64,000 nucleotides of DNA from Kribbella pittospori (GTDB taxonomy: Bacteria > Actinomycetota > Actinomycetes > Propionibacteriales > Kribbellaceae), in assembly GCF_004331465.1 (NCBI RefSeq), contig NZ_SJKB01000008.1:124001-188000 (forward strand), in the 5' to 3' direction. Below, piece after piece: positions 50,299-61,800 of this stretch. The notes under the pieces were generated by a model, which saw only the letters and a program-made list of their open reading frames with translations, was not told the origin of the DNA and ran no database searches. Both the position numbers and the translations under genes were made by a program. Position 1 is the stretch's first letter; every line of letters starts with the position of its first letter.

Positions 50299-50721
50299 TC
50301 AGGGCCGGGGGACCGAGTCCCAGGCCAGCTCGGTCACGGTGCCGTCTGAGGCGACGTTGTTCAGGCTGACCCGCACTGAGGTGGCGCCGCCGACCACATC
50401 GGCATTCACATACAGGTGGACCTCCTCAACCTTGCTGTAGCAGGTCACTTGGCTGTAGGTGGTGTCAAGGAGCGTCGAACCGCTGTAGCTCTTGGCGATC
50501 GACTGGCGGCAGCCGCTCGTGTCCAACGCCCGCTGTACGCCGTCCACCATCGCCGCACGGTTGTAGAACGTGATGGTCCCCTTCGTGTAGGTGGCGCCGT
50601 AGGGTGCCTCGTACGGGGCCGTCGGGTAGGCCGTCGAAGCTGCTTGGGCCGCCGAGGCGGTTCCCGCGACAGTCATGAGGATCGCGAGCAATCCGGTACC
50701 AGTGGCAAGAGACTTACGCAT
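50299..50721 (-). CDS. small secreted protein
   Basis: 140 aa with a signal peptide (TGLLAILMTVAGTASAAQA). The mature part is beta-rich with two Cys (SGCRQS and VTCYSK) likely to form a disulfide. No known domain. ATG 50721 has GGAGCAGG upstream. Confidence 0.72.
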   Translation of the reverse strand: MRKSLATGTGLLAILMTVAGTASAAQAASTAYPTAPYEAPYGATYTKGTITFYNRAAMVDGVQRALDTSGCRQSIAKSYSGSTLLDTTYSQVTCYSKVEEVHLYVNADVVGGATSVRVSLNNVASDGTVTELAWDSVPRP

Positions 50722-50949
50722 CGAGTCCTGCTCCTTCGAGTCGCCGAACACATCGTCGGGACACTCTGCTCCGGCAATCCCCTACCGCGGAACCCTTTTG
50801 CAGCTTGTTGCAGCGCGGCGGGAGGCAGCGACCGCGAGCACGCGACGGCAGGAGCGCGTGTAGCGGAGGCGTGGGGGCAACACCTCTTCCCAGAAAGACG
50901 TTTGCTATTGCGGAAGGGAGCTCGCCGCAATGGTTCGTAGCGTGTAGGT

Positions 50950-52146
50950 ATGACGACGAACACGGACATCAGGCCCTTCCGGATCGAGATCTCGCAGGCG
51001 GAGGTGGATGACCTCAAGGCGCGGCTGACCAACGCGCGCTGGCCGGCCACCCCGCCGGTGGACGACTGGAGCCGCGGGGTTCCGGTCAGCTACCTGAAGG
51101 AGCTGGCCGAGTACTGGGCCAACGACTACGACTGGCGCACCGCCGAGGCTGCGCTCAACGAGCTTCCGCAGTTCATGACCGAGATCAACGGTCAGCGGAT
51201 CCACTTCTTCCACCAGCGGTCCTCGTCGCCGGATGCGTTGCCGCTGATTCTGACGCACGGGTGGCCGGGGTCGCCGGTGGAGTTCCAGCAAATGATCGGC
51301 CGGCTGACCGACCCGGCGGCGTATGGCGGGGATCCGGCTGACGCGTTCCACGTCGTCGTACCGTCGCTGCCTGGCTACGGGTTCTCCACGCCGCTCGGAC
51401 CGGGTGGATTCAACCTGTTCGGGGTGGCGCAGATGTGGGCCGAGCTGATGAGCCGGCTCGGGTACGAGCGGTACGCCGCCCACGGCACGGACGCCGGATC
51501 GGGTGTCGCGGGGATGCTGGCGATGGTGGATCCGGCGCACGTGGTCGGCGTACACCTGGCTGGAGTGACAGCCGGTACGCCGTTCGGGGAACCGCTGTCG
51601 TTGGACGGGTTGTCGGAGTCGGATCAGGCGCGAGCGGAGCGGTTCAACACGATGCTGGACGAGGGCTTCGGCTACCTGGTGCTGCAGTCGACGCGGCCGC
51701 AGACGCTGGCGTACTCGCTGAACGACTCGCCGATCGGGCAGCTCGCCTGGATCGTGGAGAAGTTCGCGGAGTGGACCGACCCGATCCACCCGCTGCCGAC
51801 CGACGCAGTCGACCGGGATCAGTTGCTGACCAACATCAGCCTGTACTGGTTCACCGGCTCCGGCGCGTCGACGGCACATGCGGTGTACGACGGTATGCGG
51901 GCTTGGAAGGCGATGGTCGCGCAGCAGGCGCAAGGTGACTCGGAAGGCTGGGGCGGCCACGAGGTCAGCGGGCCTCCGACCGGAGTCGCGGTGTTCGGTG
52001 CCGAGAGCGCGATCCGCAGCCTGGCCGACCCGGCCGGCAAGATCGAGCACTGGAACGAGTACGAGCGCGGCGGCCACTTCGCGGCGATGGAAGTCCCCGA
52101 CCTCCTGACCTCAGACCTGCAATCCTTCTTCAAACCACTTCGCTGA
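50950..52146 (+). CDS. epoxide hydrolase, alpha/beta-hydrolase family
   Basis: 398 aa. The N-terminal epoxide-hydrolase domain (FRIEISQAEVDDLKARL, ARWP) precedes the hydrolase core: oxyanion HGWPGSP near 98, nucleophile Asp in HGTDAGSGVA near 181, catalytic His in GGHFAAME near 380. It likely opens an epoxide to a diol. The -10-like TAGCGT (50938-50943) ends 6 nt before ATG 50950, indicating a leaderless message. Confidence 0.9.
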   Translation: MTTNTDIRPFRIEISQAEVDDLKARLTNARWPATPPVDDWSRGVPVSYLKELAEYWANDYDWRTAEAALNELPQFMTEINGQRIHFFHQRSSSPDALPLILTHGWPGSPVEFQQMIGRLTDPAAYGGDPADAFHVVVPSLPGYGFSTPLGPGGFNLFGVAQMWAELMSRLGYERYAAHGTDAGSGVAGMLAMVDPAHVVGVHLAGVTAGTPFGEPLSLDGLSESDQARAERFNTMLDEGFGYLVLQSTRPQTLAYSLNDSPIGQLAWIVEKFAEWTDPIHPLPTDAVDRDQLLTNISLYWFTGSGASTAHAVYDGMRAWKAMVAQQAQGDSEGWGGHEVSGPPTGVAVFGAESAIRSLADPAGKIEHWNEYERGGHFAAMEVPDLLTSDLQSFFKPLR

Positions 52147-52282
52147 TCGGACTCAGGAACTGCTCGCGATCATCGCTCCGGACAACCTTCCCTCGCAGAA
52201 GGGCTGTCAGAAGCTCGGGTTCAGGTTCTGGAAGCAGGCGCCGGTGTATGGCGATGTCCGCAACCTCTACAAGCGCGTTTAG
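52145..52282 (+). pseudogene. C-terminal fragment of a GNAT acetyltransferase
   Basis: Beginning right at the epoxide hydrolase stop, in another frame, 45 codons read ELLAIIAPDNLPSQKGCQKL, then GFRFWKQAPVYGDVRNLY and stop at 52280-52282. This is the acetyl-CoA-binding end of a GNAT enzyme with the N-terminal ~75% missing. No start codon or ribosome site. It is a deletion remnant. Confidence 0.75.
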
Positions 52283-52734
52283 TTGCCGGGCTGGGGTTCG
52301 TGGGTCCAGCCTGGTGACGGCTTGAAGCAGAGCCATTCGATGACGGCGGAGCCGACGATGATCGGCATCGCCCAGGACCAGGCCTGGTGCGGCAGGCTGA
52401 CCACCACAATCGCTGTCCACAAGGCGATCCAGCCACCGCCGTACCCGCGCAGCACCCCGCGGTACCACAGACCGCCGGGTGCTTCGGCGGCCCGCTGGCC
52501 CAGGTACACGAACAGGTACGTCGCGACCGAGATCGGCCAGAACACCCACAACTGCGACCAGTCGTACGGCACCAGCACGAGCGCGGTCAGGCAGACCAGT
52601 GCGATCGCCCAGTGGTAGACCTCGCCGGCCCAGGTCAGCCCGTGCCGCCGCAACGTGAGCACGATCGCGAGCGGGCCGAACACCACCGCCAGGACTCCCG
52701 CGACGATGTGCAGGATGAGCGCGATGTCACGCAT
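52279..52734 (-). CDS. four-helix membrane protein
   Basis: 151 aa: ALILHIVAGVLAVVFGPLAI, YHWAIALVCLTALVLVPYDW, LWVFWPISVATYLFVYLGQ, WIALWTAIVVVSLP, and a last partial helix. It resembles DUF2306-like membrane proteins of unknown function. GGAGG lies 7 nt before ATG 52734. Its 3' end meets the GNAT fragment. Confidence 0.75.
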   Translation of the reverse strand: MRDIALILHIVAGVLAVVFGPLAIVLTLRRHGLTWAGEVYHWAIALVCLTALVLVPYDWSQLWVFWPISVATYLFVYLGQRAAEAPGGLWYRGVLRGYGGGWIALWTAIVVVSLPHQAWSWAMPIIVGSAVIEWLCFKPSPGWTHEPQPGN

Positions 52735-52813
52735 CGCCGTGCCTCCCCGGCTCCGGGCAGGCACCGGAGCTCTCCGACATGTCAGGGAGCATAGGGGCCG
52801 GAACGGCGGCCGT

Positions 52814-52853
52814 CTGCCCCTCGGCGCACCCAGTTGGGAACGCCGAGGGGCAG
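52814..52853 (-). terminator. terminator hairpin of the GNAT gene
   Basis: CTGCCCCTCGGCG and CGCCGAGGGGCAG form a 13-bp stem with a 14-nt loop, three bases beyond the GNAT stop at 52857. Confidence 0.75.
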
Positions 52854-52856
52854 CGC

Positions 52857-53789
52857 TCAGACCTCCGGGAAGGACAGCACTCTGCGGACCGCGAAGTTCC
52901 GATATGCCAGGCGTTCGAAGCTCTTGGCCATCGGAACGTTGCCGAAGTCGGTGTCCGCGCGGATGTGCTCGGCGCCGGTCTCGGCCAGCAGGTGGGTGAT
53001 CTCGGCAAGCAAGTCATCGATGTACCCGCGCCTGCGGTGCTCGGGCACCACACCCAGGTAACCGACGACAGGGCCGCCCGCGTTGGCCGACGGGATCGCG
53101 AACCCGATCAGCTTGCCGTCGGCGTCGTACCCGAGCCGCCACCAGTCCCGGTCCCCTGGCATCGACTTGTACAAGGCGAGGTCGTCACGAGCTGCTCCCT
53201 CGACCCCGAGCCGCGCGATCTCCCGCGCAGTCGCAGCGTCCAGGCTGCCCTCGCTGACGCGCGCGAACACCTGGACGAACGCCTCGTCGTCGGCCGGTTC
53301 GAACCGCAGCCGGGTGGACCGCTCGGGCAGTCCGTACTCCGGCTTCCACTCGTACCGCAGCCGGTCGGTGATCTCGGTCAGTCCGAGCGCGGCGACCGCC
53401 TGCCGACGCGGCTCCAGCGCGGCCACGACCTCGGGATGGTCCTGCCAGTCGGCGTCCAGGAAGAAGTGGTACTCCGGCAGCTCGGCGTCGGCCGGCCGCG
53501 ACTTCAGGCCTGCCTCGACCAGGGCCGTCCAGACCGGGACGGGATCGCCGTCGCCGACGTAGTAGAGGCCGTCGATGCTGAACGGGTGCTCGTCGTTCGG
53601 TGCTCCCCACCAGATGGCGAGGGCCTGGATGGCGCCGTCCTCTTCGACGACCCAGGTCCACTGGTCGCGATACATGCCGCCGGCAACGTATTCACGGTAG
53701 CGCTCGGCCGTCACGGTGTTGACGGACTTCTGCTCGATCAGAGCGAGGATGGTGTCGAGGTCGGCCTCGACGGTGGTGCGGATGGTCAC
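52857..53789 (-). CDS. GNAT-family N-acetyltransferase, two-domain
   Basis: 310 aa, long enough for tandem GNAT folds: a degenerate N-terminal copy and a C-terminal one with VVGYLGVVPEHRRRGYIDDLL, the acetyl-CoA loop. GGAGG lies 5 nt before GTG 53789. Acceptor unknown. Confidence 0.85.
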   Translation of the reverse strand: MTIRTTVEADLDTILALIEQKSVNTVTAERYREYVAGGMYRDQWTWVVEEDGAIQALAIWWGAPNDEHPFSIDGLYYVGDGDPVPVWTALVEAGLKSRPADAELPEYHFFLDADWQDHPEVVAALEPRRQAVAALGLTEITDRLRYEWKPEYGLPERSTRLRFEPADDEAFVQVFARVSEGSLDAATAREIARLGVEGAARDDLALYKSMPGDRDWWRLGYDADGKLIGFAIPSANAGGPVVGYLGVVPEHRRRGYIDDLLAEITHLLAETGAEHIRADTDFGNVPMAKSFERLAYRNFAVRRVLSFPEV

Positions 53790-53970
53790 GAATCCTCCAG
53801 CAGGAGGCGCGCTGCTCCGCTCAGTGCGAGCTGTGCGAGCGGATCGGACGCGCCGGGAAACAAGTCGGTGTACTCATCGGCTGCCCCTTCCGCTCCGGAT
53901 CTCTCTCGCCGGGCCAGACATTAGGGCCTGCACGGGGTCATAGTCCAACCGTTATTCACAGTTGGGATGT

Positions 53971-54240
53971 ATGCCTTCGCAGGCTTCCGACACGCTCGAA
54001 CTCATCCACTCCGGTGGGCCGTTCCCGTATCCCCAGGACGGCACCGTGTTCCAGAACCGGGAGGGCATCCTGCCCGACGAGTCGACCGGCTACTACCACG
54101 AGTACACCGTGAAGACGCCCGGCTCCCCCGACCGCGGCGCGCGCCGGCTGATCGGCGGCGGCGCGACCACAGACCCTGCGCACCTCTACTACACCGCCGA
54201 CCACTATGCGTCGTTCTGCGAGGTCGACGAGGAGAGCTAG
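53971..54240 (+). CDS. RNase Sa/T1-family (guanyl-specific) ribonuclease domain without signal peptide
   Basis: 89 aa, nearly the whole mature RNase Sa fold: DTLELIHSGGPFPYPQDGT, GYYHEYTVKTPG, RGARRLI, TADHYASF. The catalytic set Glu44, Arg55, Arg59 and His78 matches Glu54, Arg65, Arg69 and His85 of RNase Sa. Known relatives are secreted, but an in-frame TAG at 53941-53943 closes the frame after only 9 more codons, so no export signal can exist. No barstar-like inhibitor is beside it. Either a truncated relic, an intracellular toxin, or its signal was lost. Confidence 0.75.
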   Translation: MPSQASDTLELIHSGGPFPYPQDGTVFQNREGILPDESTGYYHEYTVKTPGSPDRGARRLIGGGATTDPAHLYYTADHYASFCEVDEES

Positions 54241-54313
54241 TCCTCACTCCGACGGTACTGTCGTCGACACGTTGAGTAACCATTCCCGCCCCTGACGGAA
54301 GGACTCATCCTCG

Positions 54314-55297
54314 ATGTCGACCCTGCGTACGGTCGTGATCGGCCTGCTCGCCGTCGGACTGGTCGCCGGCGGCCGGCCCGCACCCGGGCTGGCCGTCGCG
54401 ACCGGCAACCCACTGAAGCTGACCAGCGGTTTCTACGTCGATCCGGATTCCAGCGCGGCCCGCTTTGTACGGCGGCACCCGGGTGCGACCGAGATCAAGA
54501 CCAGGATCGCAGACCAGGCGGGTGCGCGGTGGTTCGGTGGTACGAGCGGTGACGTCAAGCAGGCCGTGACCGCGTACACCACGGCTGCCGACAAGCTGGA
54601 CAAGCTGCCGGTGCTTGTCGCGGGCAACATTCCGGGTCGCGACTGTGGTGGTCGCTGGAGTGGTGGTGCCGAGTCGCCGTCGGCGTACCGGACCTGGATC
54701 AGCCAGTTCTCCGACGGCATCGGTGCGCGGCCGGCGATCGTGGTGATCGAGCCGGATGCGCTGGCACGGCTCGACTGCCTGCCGAGGAAGGACCGGCCGG
54801 CGCGGATCGCGCTGCTCAAGTACGCCGCCAACCAGTTCGCGACGAAGAACCCGAACACGTGGGCCTATCTGGATGCCGGTACGGCGACCACGCTCGAGAC
54901 CAAGGAGATGGCACGGCGGCTGCGGCTGGTCGACATCGGCAAGGTCCGCGGCTTCGCGCTGAACGTCTCGAACTACTACACGACCGAGGAGTCGGAGGCG
55001 AGGGGCACCGCGATCAAGGCGGCGCTCGGCGGTGCCGGTGAGTTCGTCATCGACACCAGCCGCAACGGTAACGGCTCCAACGGAAGTTGGTGCAACCCCA
55101 CCGGCCGAAAGCTGGGCGCCCCCACGCAGGTTGGCGCCGCACCCGACCAGGCCGCCTTCACGGCCGGCACACCCGCCGACCTTCTGCTCTGGCTCACCAC
55201 GCCCGGCACGTCCGACGGGCTCTGCGGCCCCACCCCAACCATCCCTCTCGGCACCTTCTCCCCCGTCCTGGCCACCCACCTCATCACCGGCACCTGA
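54314..55297 (+). CDS. secreted glycoside hydrolase family 6 (endoglucanase/cellobiohydrolase)
   Basis: 327 aa with a signal peptide (VVIGLLAVGLVAGG...GLAVA). GH6 marks are GNIPGRDCGGRWSGG (Asp acid near 113), VVIEPDALA near 149, IDTSRNGNG near 247 and WCNPTGRKLG. It hydrolyses beta-1,4-glucan by inversion. No cellulose-binding module. GGAAGGA lies upstream of ATG 54314. Confidence 0.9.
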   Translation: MSTLRTVVIGLLAVGLVAGGRPAPGLAVATGNPLKLTSGFYVDPDSSAARFVRRHPGATEIKTRIADQAGARWFGGTSGDVKQAVTAYTTAADKLDKLPVLVAGNIPGRDCGGRWSGGAESPSAYRTWISQFSDGIGARPAIVVIEPDALARLDCLPRKDRPARIALLKYAANQFATKNPNTWAYLDAGTATTLETKEMARRLRLVDIGKVRGFALNVSNYYTTEESEARGTAIKAALGGAGEFVIDTSRNGNGSNGSWCNPTGRKLGAPTQVGAAPDQAAFTAGTPADLLLWLTTPGTSDGLCGPTPTIPLGTFSPVLATHLITGT

Positions 55298-55329
55298 ACA
55301 AACGCCTGACTTCACCCCACTCACAACAG

Positions 55330-55363
55330 AAAGCGGTCCCGGGTGGGAACCCGGGACCGCTTT
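55330..55363. terminator. bidirectional terminator between GH6 and groEL
   Basis: AAAGCGGTCCCGGGT and ACCCGGGACCGCTTT form a perfect 15-bp stem with a 4-nt loop; A-runs and T-runs on the two sides suit both converging genes. Confidence 0.85.
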
Positions 55364-55394
55364 TGTCCTGCTGTGCGCTGTCGAACTTCCTACC

Positions 55395-57020
<1,626 letters not shown>

Positions 57021-57168
57021 TCTCCGCGAGTCCTCCCGCGTCGAGTCTTGGTGGTTCAGCCGGCCGGATGCCCGCGACGGACGGCGCCGGCAGCGCGGCG
57101 GTCACGTCCCGCCACAGTCCCAGCACCTCATCGAGGCCGTCTTCTGTCCCACTCCGTGAGCACGAGCA

Positions 57169-57195
57169 TTATCACTCTCACCCATGGAGTGCTAA
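57169..57195. promoter_or_regulatory. CIRCE element 1 (HrcA operator)
   Basis: TTATCACTC, 9 nt, GAGTGCTAA differs from the CIRCE consensus (TTAGCACTC-N9-GAGTGCTAA) by one base. Confidence 0.85.
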
Positions 57196-57202
57196 CCAAG
57201 TA

Positions 57203-57229
57203 TTAGCACTCGCCCCAAACGAGTGCAAG
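57203..57229. promoter_or_regulatory. CIRCE element 2 (HrcA operator)
   Basis: TTAGCACTC, 9 nt, GAGTGCAAG: a perfect left arm and a right arm with two changes at its end. It lies 34 bp from the first element, centre to centre, and 12 nt before the -10 of the divergent GNAT gene. Confidence 0.75.
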
Positions 57230-57252
57230 CCAGCCCTCGCTACGGTAAGCCC

Positions 57253-57831
57253 ATGGTGGAGGTGCGACCGGCGGGCCCGGAGTCGTGGCGGGACGTGGCA
57301 ACAGTGATGGGCGAGCGCGGCGATCCGTCACGCTGCCTGTGCCAGTATTTCCGCCTCCGCGGCCGTGCCTGGTCCGACACCACCCCGGATGAGAATCGCC
57401 AGGCGCTACGCACCCAGGTGTGTCACGGTGAGCGACCACCCGGCGTCCTTGCGTACGACGGCGGTACGCCGATCGGCTGGTGTGCGGTCGCCCCGCGTAC
57501 GTCGTACCCACGGGTCCTGGCCTCACCGCACTGGCGCACGGACCACCCCGACTCGTGGGTGATCACCTGCTTCGTCGTACCGGTCGGGAAGCGCCGGAAG
57601 GGCGTTGCAGGCGAGCTGGCGGCGGGCGCCGTCGCCATGGCCCGCGAGTACGGCGCTCCGTCCGTGGAGGGCTGCGCCGTCGACACCACACTCGCCGGCC
57701 GGACTCCGTCAGCCGACCTGTACCGCGGCCCGCTGTCCGTCTTCCTGGACGCCGGCTTCAGCGAGGTCAGCCGCACCAGCCCGCAGTGGGTCCTGGTCCG
57801 CAGAACACTCAGACCTTCGCGACGAGCTTGA
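57253..57831 (+). CDS. GNAT-family N-acetyltransferase
   Basis: 192 aa. GWCAVAPRTSYPRV and VPVGKRRKGVAGELAAGAV (acetyl-CoA loop) identify the fold; CLCQYF near the N-terminus is typical of one actinobacterial subgroup. TACGGT (57241-57246) lies 6 nt before ATG 57253, pointing to a leaderless message. It shares its upstream region with groEL, so HrcA may touch it too. Confidence 0.85.
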   Translation: MVEVRPAGPESWRDVATVMGERGDPSRCLCQYFRLRGRAWSDTTPDENRQALRTQVCHGERPPGVLAYDGGTPIGWCAVAPRTSYPRVLASPHWRTDHPDSWVITCFVVPVGKRRKGVAGELAAGAVAMAREYGAPSVEGCAVDTTLAGRTPSADLYRGPLSVFLDAGFSEVSRTSPQWVLVRRTLRPSRRA

Positions 57832-57903
57832 TCTCGAGGAGCCGGCAGCGAGCGGTCCGCGGCCTCGGGAGTGGTTCGAGGACCTGGCAGGAGTGCTGGC
57901 GGA

Positions 57904-58239
57904 CTAGGACTCGAGCTGGGCGATCAGGAACTTCGGTGCGGTCAGGCGCCAGGCCTCGGTGATCAGCTCCTGCACCTCATCGGCATCGGCCGCGGCCAGA
58001 TCGATCTCCAGCCAGGCGAACCTACCGCCCTCCCACGACGGTGAGTAGACCTCCGGGCTCTCCGCGACCAGTGCCTGTTGCTCTTCGCGGAGCGCCTTGA
58101 GCATCAGCCTGCTCTCGTCCTCGGACATGTAGGCGAAGCCCTTCTTGCGGACCTTGAAGGCCGGCTGGCCGGCCCAGCCCTCGTGCTCCTCGGTCCCCGG
58201 CAACGCCTGCATCACCTTCAGCACCGTCTGCGCGTCCAT
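57904..58239 (-). CDS. MmcQ/YjbR-family protein
   Basis: 111 aa: LPGTEEHEGWAGQPAFKVRKKGFAYM and a final WRLTAPKFLIAQ helix. The family has a CyaY-like fold and is often annotated as DNA-binding, on thin evidence. Confidence 0.85.
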   Translation of the reverse strand: MDAQTVLKVMQALPGTEEHEGWAGQPAFKVRKKGFAYMSEDESRLMLKALREEQQALVAESPEVYSPSWEGGRFAWLEIDLAAADADEVQELITEAWRLTAPKFLIAQLES

Positions 58240-58286
58240 CCCCCGACGGTAAAGGCGGCCACCGACAGTCCGAACGTCCGCTGCTC

Positions 58287-58331
58287 CGGGCCGAAAGTGG
58301 TAAGGGCCGCCGGATCAGGGACCCCGGGGTC
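58287..58331. promoter_or_regulatory. possible DevR/DosR-like sites before pspC
   Basis: CGGGCCGAAAGTGG (58287-58300) matches most of the reverse of the DevR box GGGACTTTCGGCCC, and GACCCCGGGGTC (58320-58331) is a perfect palindrome. Both lie 67-111 nt before the PspC ATG. The match could be chance in such G+C-rich DNA. Confidence 0.25.
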
Positions 58332-58397
58332 AGGCCAGGGGTCAGGTCGGTACCGATCCTGATGTGGCGGACCGCCTCCCGGCGGGAGAGTAGAGCC

Positions 58398-58730
58398 ATG
58401 ACGAACTCCAACGCACCGTTCCAGAACCTCTCCGGCAAGGTCCTCCGCCGGTCCAAGTCCCAGCGGATGCTGTCGGGTGTCTCCGGCGGACTCGCGGAGT
58501 ACTTCAACATCGACGTGACCCTGGTCCGTCTCGCCATCGTCGGCCTGACCCTGATCACCGGTGGCACCGCGCTGCTCGGCTACGCGGTCGCGTGGATCGT
58601 GATCCCCGAGGCCGACGGCAAGGCGGTCTGGCAGAACGTCCAGCAGTCCGTGAACCAGCCCAGCTCCCCGGAGGCCGACATCGCCTCCCGCATCTACGAC
58701 GACAACAACAGCAAGCCCCCGGCGGCGTGA
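58398..58730 (+). CDS. PspC-domain membrane protein
   Basis: 110 aa. LRRSKSQRMLSGVSGGLAEYFNIDVTLVRL then IVGLTLITGGTALLGYAVAWIVIPE is the PspC domain with its membrane helix pair, followed by a hydrophilic tail. Such proteins sense or buffer envelope stress. ATG 58398 follows GGGAGAGTAGAG. Confidence 0.9.
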   Translation: MTNSNAPFQNLSGKVLRRSKSQRMLSGVSGGLAEYFNIDVTLVRLAIVGLTLITGGTALLGYAVAWIVIPEADGKAVWQNVQQSVNQPSSPEADIASRIYDDNNSKPPAA

Positions 58731-58770
58731 CCCGCCCTGCGCCGCACCCCGGCGCAGCCAGCCCGGGACC

Positions 58771-58814
58771 CAGCACGGCAGGGTGACCACAACCACCGTC
58801 ACCCTGCCGTGCTG
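58771..58814 (+). terminator. strong terminator after pspC
   Basis: CAGCACGGCAGGGTGAC and GTCACCCTGCCGTGCTG make a perfect 17-bp stem with a 10-nt loop. Confidence 0.85.
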
Positions 58815-58899
58815 CATCGGCGACCGACTCCCGCCATGACGAGTTCTCGCCAGCCGGATCGATTGCCGGTGTCCCTCCGGGCTCCTTACGTTCCAAAGC

Positions 58900-61800
58900 G
58901 TGCTCCCACGACTACTTCCCGCCCTCGCCCTCGCCGGATCGCTGGCACTTGTGCCGGTGACAGCCGGCAGCGCCACGGCCGCACCCACCGCCGCTCCCAC
59001 TGGCGCGCCGCAACAGTCAGCCGCGGTCGCCAAGACTGATCTGGTCACACTGGTGACCGGTGACGTCGTACGCCTCGACACCCTGGCCGACGGCAAGCAG
59101 CAAGCCAGGGTCGTCGCCACCGCGCCCGGCGGCCCCAGCGCCGGCACCCACACGTATCTGCAGGACGGCGACGTGTACGTCGAGCCGGCCTCGGCACTGA
59201 GCCTGATGGCCGCCGGCAAACTCGATCGGCGGCTCTTCAACGTCAGCGCGCTCGTGCGCCAGGGGTACGGCGACAACGAGCGAAGCACGCTCCCGCTGAT
59301 CGTCTCGTACCGCACCGGTGCGACCTTCAAGGCCGTCAGCCGGCCGAAGAACGCCAGGACCAGCCTCCTCGCCGGCATCGGGAAGCAGTCCGACGTCGAG
59401 AAGATCTGGCTCGACGCCCGTACGCGACCGGTCGGCACGCAGCTCGCCAAAGGCACCAAGAACTCTGCTGCGACGAAGACCACGAGCGGGTACGACGGAA
59501 CGGGTTCGCTGATCGCGGTCCTCGACACCGGCATCGACGCGTCCCACCCGGACTTCGCCGGCCGGATCGACCTGACCCGCGACTTCACCGGCGGCAACGA
59601 CACCAACGACCAGTTCGGCAGCGGCACGCACTCCGCATCGCTCGCCGCCGGCAGCGGCGCGGCGTCCGACGGACAGTACGCCGGTGCTGCCCCGGGCGCT
59701 CACCTCGCGGTGGGCAAGGTCTTCGACGACACCGGTGCCGGCTATGAGTCCTGGGCCATCGCCGGGATGCAGTGGGCAGTGGAGTCGGGGGCAGACGTCA
59801 TCGACGTCAACGTCGCCGGCAGCATCACCCGTGGCGACGACCCGCTGACCCAAGCGGTCGACGACCTCGGGCGGCAGTCCGACGCACTGTTCGTCGTACC
59901 GACGAGCTCCAAAGGCTATGCCGAACCGGGCACGACGCACGTGGTCGCACCCGGCGCGGCTCCGGCTGCTCTCACCGTCGGCGGCTCAAAGAGCGGAAAC
60001 TGGTGGGACCAGGCCAGGCACGGCGTCATGGCGGACCGCGGAGCCATCAAGCCCGAGCTGGTGGCACCGGCGTACAACGTCATCGGCGCCTACCCGGGTG
60101 GGGGTTACGCGTCTGCCGTCAGCACCTCTGCTTCTGCTGCGTACGCCGCCGGAGCGGCTGCCGTCCTTCACCAGGAGCACCCGGAATGGTCGGCCAGCTT
60201 GCTCAAGGCAACTCTTGCCTCCAGCGCCACGCCGGTCGAGCGCGGCACCGCGTTCGCCGTCGGCGCCGGAGCGGTCAACCTCCCCCGGGCGACCGCCCAG
60301 CAGATCAGTGTGGACCAAGGCGTGCTGAGCTTCGGGCAGATCACTCGGCCGTACAGCGCCGACCAACTGCGGCAGCAGAAGACACTGACCTATCAGAACC
60401 ACTCCAAGACTGCGGTGACCTTTGATCTGTCCACCGATCTCGCCGGCGTGACTGTCACTCCGGCCACGCTCACCATCGCGGCAGGCGCATCGGCCAACGC
60501 CACGCTGACACTGGATGCGACCGCACTGGAGGCCGACGACTACAGCGGACGGGTCACCGCGACCGGTCCCGGCGTAGAGCTCGCAACGACGGTCGGCTTC
60601 GTGAAACAGGACGACACGGTCGACGTGACCCTTCGTCTGCTCGACCGCAACGGCAAGCCGGCGAGCGGCCGGGCCCGCGTCGCGCCGTACCAGGAGACCG
60701 ATGGGCGGTACTACGCGGAGGATCTGCTCTTCTCACCGAGCCAGCAGGAGTGGACGCTGCGGCTGCCCGAGGGCAACTACAACGTGTTCGGCATCATCAC
60801 CACACCGGACGGCTCCGGCGACACGGTGGCCGAGGTCAGCATCGTCGGACTGCCCAAGCTGTCCGTCCACGCGCCGAACTACACCGTCACGCTCGATGCC
60901 CGCACCGCGCGGCCGCTGACCCTGACGACCTCGAAGCCGTCGGCCCCACACTCCGTCGCGGTGCGCTGGAGCCGGGGCGACCCGGGAGACACCCACGCGA
61001 TCGACGACGAGTGGACGACCGACATGACCACGGGCACGCCGCTGCGGCTGTCCATGTCGCCGACCGAGCGGGTCACGGATGCAGGCTTCTCGGTCATGAC
61101 GACCTGGGATTCCGGCGTACCGCTACTGCAGGCGCGGTCCAGTGGCGGACGGGTCAACGCGTCGTACGCCGGAGGCCCACTCACGGACGGGAAGCACCGG
61201 TACCGACTGGTGGACGCCGACGCCCAGCCGAAGCAGGTGGCCGAGGCGGTGGCGCTGATCCAGCAGCCCACTGACCGGTCGGTCGATGAGGTGATCCAGC
61301 AGTTGGCAGACGCCGGGGCAGTTGCTGTGGCTGTCTATCCCGCGAAGAACGGAGACCTGGTTCCGCACCTCTACGGTCCCGGTGTCGTGACGCTGGCGCT
61401 GTCGCGATCCGACGGTCTCGGACTGCGGTCCGAGGCCCGCAAGCCGTCGGCGTGGATGGAGCTGACCGAGACACCGCGTTCGCCGTACGCCTACGACGTC
61501 AGCTTCGTCGAGCAGGGTCAGGTCGGGCGCGATCTGTCCTACCGTTCGTCCGACCTGGCGACGGTCACGACCCGGATCTACTCCTCCGGGACCGGTACGG
61601 CGGGGGCCGGCTGGGTCCTGAACCAGCACTCGAACGCGTCCTGCAGCTGTTCCACCTTGCCCGTCGGGGACTGGGTGCCGACGACCGGCTACACGCGGAC
61701 GGCGTACGTGACGGCCGACCGGGACGTGAAGGCGACGACGGCCTGGGAGTTCTACGCCAAGAAGACCCTGGTGCGGCCGCGGGAGTTCCCGACGTACCGC

